A stretch of DNA of 8,041 nucleotides from Alphaproteobacteria bacterium (lineage in GTDB: Bacteria; Pseudomonadota; Alphaproteobacteria; Rhizobiales; Hyphomicrobiaceae): assembly GCA_022600335.1 (NCBI GenBank), contig JAHZKN010000048.1:1-8041 (forward strand). Reading direction: 5' to 3'. The position numbers and the translations under genes were made by a program. The notes beneath the pieces are model-generated. The model did not search any database, was not told the origin of the DNA, and saw only the letters and a program-made list of their open reading frames with translations. Shown one piece after another: positions 5,871-8,041 of this stretch. Positions within the stretch are counted from its first letter, which is position 1. Each line of letters starts with the position of its first letter.

Positions 5871-5936
5871 CGGGGTATAACGGCGGTTGGCTATCGCGTC
5901 GCACTTCCCCGTGGCCAGCAGCGTTGCTATACCCCG
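5871..5936. other. 66-nt imperfect hairpin/palindrome between ppa and dapB
   Basis: CGGGGTATA (5871-5879) and TATACCCCG (5928-5936) form a perfect 9-bp closing stem. Inside it, A5880-C5881-G5882 can pair with C5922-G5923-T5924 and C5884 with G5921. A further 9-pair helix with three G-U wobbles links 5886-5894 to 5911-5919, leaving a 16-nt apical loop. No T-run follows directly, so it is not a classical terminator. It may be a cis-acting RNA structure or a dispersed intergenic palindrome. The remainder of the 182-bp gap holds no gene I can see. Confidence 0.45.
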
Positions 5937-6026
5937 CGCTGTCAGGGCTTTTCACTTTATTTCAACCCAGCCCGCTCGCCCGCCTGACACATTGATCGGG
6001 GCCATCGAGCTGTGAAGGCTTTTTTC

Positions 6027-6833
6027 GTGAGCGAACTTCGAATTGGTATCTTGGGTGCTGCCGGCCGTATGGGGCGTGAACTGATCCGCGCAGCCCACGC
6101 CGCATCAGGCTGCCACGTCGCAGGCGGCACGGAATCGTCAAATGCGCCTGATCTTGGTGCTGATCTTGGAGAATTGGCCGGCCTCGGTCAGCTTGGTGTG
6201 CGCCTCACCGACGATCCACTGACCCTTGCTGCCAGTGTCGACGCACTCCTTGATTTCACAACGCCTGCTGCAAGTGTTGATTTTGCTGCTTTAGCTGCCA
6301 ACGGACGCATCGTTCATGTCATTGGTACGACCGGATTTTCTGATCAAGATGAACAAGCCATCGCGCGTGCCAGTCGCCATGCAACAATCATCAAAGCGGG
6401 AAACATGAGCCTTGGCGTTAACCTAGCTGTCGCGATGACTCGTAAAATCGCTGCCGCACTCGATACTGACTTCGACATTGAAGTCGTAGAGATGCACCAC
6501 CGCCATAAGGTTGACGCACCATCTGGGACGGCGCTGATGCTCGGCAAAGCTGCAGCTGAAGGCCGTGGTATCGATCTCAATGCACATGCAGTTAAGAGCC
6601 GCGAGGGTCACACCGGCGAACGAAAGCCCGGCGATATTGGCTTTTCAAGCCTACGCGGTGGTGATGTTGTCGGCGATCACACCGTCATCTTTGCAGGACA
6701 AGGCGAACGCATTGAAGTCATGCACAAAGCATCAGATCGCGCTATCTTTGCCCGCGGTGCTGTCAAGGCTGCGCAATGGGGATTTGGCAAAGGCCCCGGT
6801 CTATTTTCCATGGCAGATGTGCTTGGGTTGTAA
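6027..6833 (+). CDS. dapB: 4-hydroxy-tetrahydrodipicolinate reductase
   Basis: DapB reduces the DapA product with NAD(P)H to tetrahydrodipicolinate, the second step of the diaminopimelate/lysine branch that supplies peptidoglycan. Counting from GTG 6027 (268 residues), the nucleotide-binding loop GAAGRMG is at 10-16, GTTGF at 100-104, and the catalytic signature [15 protein letters not shown] at 155-169, with His157/158 and Lys161. The tail [14 protein letters not shown] (239-252) and FSMADVLGL complete a normal-length enzyme. GTG at 6027 is preferred because AAGG (6015-6018) lies 8 nt upstream and the protein then begins [14 protein letters not shown] at 6012 would add five residues but lacks a good ribosome site. 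gpmA follows 30 nt after the stop, suggesting cotranscription; dapB-gpmA adjacency is familiar in alphaproteobacteria. Confidence 0.96.
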   Translation: MSELRIGILGAAGRMGRELIRAAHAASGCHVAGGTESSNAPDLGADLGELAGLGQLGVRLTDDPLTLAASVDALLDFTTPAASVDFAALAANGRIVHVIGTTGFSDQDEQAIARASRHATIIKAGNMSLGVNLAVAMTRKIAAALDTDFDIEVVEMHHRHKVDAPSGTALMLGKAAAEGRGIDLNAHAVKSREGHTGERKPGDIGFSSLRGGDVVGDHTVIFAGQGERIEVMHKASDRAIFARGAVKAAQWGFGKGPGLFSMADVLGL

Positions 6834-6863
6834 TCGTCTACTCGAAAGCGAATTTGACACAAC

Positions 6864-7520
6864 ATGACAGCGATGAAAGACAGCCTGGTCCTGGTTCGTC
6901 ATGGACAAAGCGAGTGGAACCAACGCAATCTTTTCACAGGCTGGCGAGATCCAGACCTGACCGACAAGGGCGTTATTGAGGCACGATGGGCAGGCCGCGT
7001 GTTGAAGGACCGAGGCATGATCTTTGATCTCGCGTTTACCAGCCTGCTACGCCGCGCTCAGCACACGCTCGACATCATCCTTGCAGAAATTGAGCACGCC
7101 GAAATTGAGATCCGCAAAGATGCGGACCTCAATGAGCGCGACTACGGAGAGCTGTCTGGCCTAAATAAGAACGAAGCGATGGAAAAATTTGGCGGCGATC
7201 AAGTCATGCAGTGGCGGCGCAGCTATGACATCGCACCACCTGGCGGCGAGAGCCTGCTCGATTGTGCTGGCCGTGTTATTCCATTCTACCAAAATCATAT
7301 TTGGCCCGAACTCCAAGCTGGCCGCAGGGTCATTGTCGCTGCCCATGGCAACTCCCTACGCGCACTTATCATGTATCTGGAAAGTCTAAGTGGTGAAGAG
7401 ATCCTGACGCGCGAAGTCGCAACCGCCGCGCCGATTATTTATGACCTCAATAAGGATGGCCGCGCGACCGACCGCAAAGAACTCGTTGATTCCAAAGGCC
7501 GTGATGACGGCATGGGTTAG
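6864..7520 (+). CDS. gpmA: 2,3-bisphosphoglycerate-dependent phosphoglycerate mutase (short form)
   Basis: This enzyme interconverts 3- and 2-phosphoglycerate in glycolysis and gluconeogenesis through a phosphohistidine. [10 protein letters not shown] (10-19) carries the phosphorylated His13. LRRAQHT (62-68), LNERDYG (89-95, catalytic Glu91), PPGGESL (125-131) and [10 protein letters not shown] (159-168, second catalytic His161) are all intact. At 218 residues it is shorter than the ~250-residue E. coli form; it lacks sequence between the LNERDYG region and PPGGESL, and this compact form is usual in alphaproteobacteria. ATG 6864 is used; the ATG at 6873 is an equally weak alternative, as neither has a strong Shine-Dalgarno. 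It sits 30 nt behind dapB and is probably expressed with it. leuB starts 91 bp later, with no terminator visible between. Confidence 0.96.
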   Translation: MTAMKDSLVLVRHGQSEWNQRNLFTGWRDPDLTDKGVIEARWAGRVLKDRGMIFDLAFTSLLRRAQHTLDIILAEIEHAEIEIRKDADLNERDYGELSGLNKNEAMEKFGGDQVMQWRRSYDIAPPGGESLLDCAGRVIPFYQNHIWPELQAGRRVIVAAHGNSLRALIMYLESLSGEEILTREVATAAPIIYDLNKDGRATDRKELVDSKGRDDGMG

Positions 7521-7611
7521 CAACCCTCACCTGCAACTCTACAGACAAGTTTCCCGTTGCTCCCTGCATTCCAACACTCACAACACCCATCCGAAGACTC
7601 GCGAGAATCCC

Positions 7612-8041
7612 ATGACAACCCATCAGCTTCTACTGTTGCCCGGTGACGGCATTGGCGTTGAGACAATGCAAGAAGTGGCGAATATCATTGCCGCTTTCAA
7701 CAAAGTGTCCGGCAGCGTCGTGTTTGAGACAGAATCGGATCTGGTGGGAGGTGCTGCAATTGATGCCCACGGCGTGCCTCTGACGGAGGCTGCACTTGCT
7801 AAAGCACTCAAAGCGGATGCTGTGATTTTTGGCGCGGTTGGCGGCTCAAAGTGGGACAAAGTGGCGTATGAAGTTCGCCCCGAAGCCGGTCTCTTGCGGT
7901 TGCGCAAGGATCTCGGGTTGTTTGCAAATCTGCGTCCTGCCATCTGCTACCCAGCACTTGCCGATGCCTCGTCTTTAAAGCGCGATCTTGTTGAGGGTCT
8001 CGACATAGTGATTGTGCGCGAATTGACAGGTGGCGTGTACT
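7612..8041 (+). CDS. leuB: 3-isopropylmalate dehydrogenase, N-terminal 143 residues (3' truncated by window edge)
   Basis: The frame is open from ATG 7612 to the window end. It begins [17 protein letters not shown], the strand-loop of the isocitrate/isopropylmalate dehydrogenase family. GAVGGSKWD (75-82) and [17 protein letters not shown] (94-110) are LeuB rather than isocitrate dehydrogenase features; the latter carries the substrate-binding arginines R98 and R108. [10 protein letters not shown] (134-143) supplies the third (R136). LeuB oxidises and decarboxylates 3-isopropylmalate with NAD+ in leucine synthesis. About 60% of the gene, including the metal-binding aspartates and the NAD-specificity region, lies beyond the window. 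The start is fixed by family alignment; the upstream sequence offers only a weak GAGA-type ribosome site. The 91-bp gap after gpmA shows no clear promoter or leader peptide. Confidence 0.95.
   Translation, partial: MTTHQLLLLPGDGIGVETMQEVANIIAAFNKVSGSVVFETESDLVGGAAIDAHGVPLTEAALAKALKADAVIFGAVGGSKWDKVAYEVRPEAGLLRLRKDLGLFANLRPAICYPALADASSLKRDLVEGLDIVIVRELTGGVY

Noticed and set aside
7623..7943. Minus-strand frame of 106 residues at the right edge
   Set aside because: It is antisense to leuB, which continues through the window end with an unmistakable family sequence.

Overview
The window reads as ordinary chromosomal DNA from a PHA-accumulating alphaproteobacterium. This rests on gene content and protein character (TypA tail, a phasin_2-type phasin, a short 218-residue GpmA directly behind dapB, a serralysin-type RTX protein), not on a database search, so the genus is left open. 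I saw no tRNA, rRNA, insertion sequence or CRISPR array, and no integrase or transposase.

Layout, left to right. Positions 1-243 hold the C-terminal end of typA/bipA. Converging on it is a large minus-strand gene (287-2137) for a 616-residue, strongly acidic RTX protein. It has more than 20 Ca-binding nonapeptides, three diverged copies of a ~45-residue spacer module and a type I secretion-like C-terminus, but no recognisable enzymatic domain. After a 246-bp divergent intergenic region comes a stand-alone PIF1/RecD-like helicase with a GTG start (2384-3742). A 216-bp regulatory region follows, holding three TGC-N3-GCA dyads of the kind bound by the PHA-responsive repressor PhaR. It leads into a phasin gene (3959-4414), closed by a stem-loop and then a strong intrinsic terminator (4471-4505).

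A GNAT acetyltransferase (4634-5143) follows, apparently with a TATAAT box just 10 nt before its ATG and no Shine-Dalgarno. Then come inorganic pyrophosphatase ppa (5311-5844), an intergenic region with a 66-nt imperfect hairpin, and dapB (6027-6833) and gpmA (6864-7520), 30 nt apart and probably cotranscribed. The window closes with the 5' part of leuB (7612 to the edge).

Functionally the right half is core metabolism: PPi hydrolysis, lysine/diaminopimelate synthesis, glycolysis and leucine synthesis. The phasin coats PHA granules. The RTX protein is the main accessory-looking gene. No clearly novel multi-gene system is visible. The best leads are the phasin operator cluster, the unassigned core of the RTX protein, the ppa-dapB hairpin and the possibly leaderless acetyltransferase.
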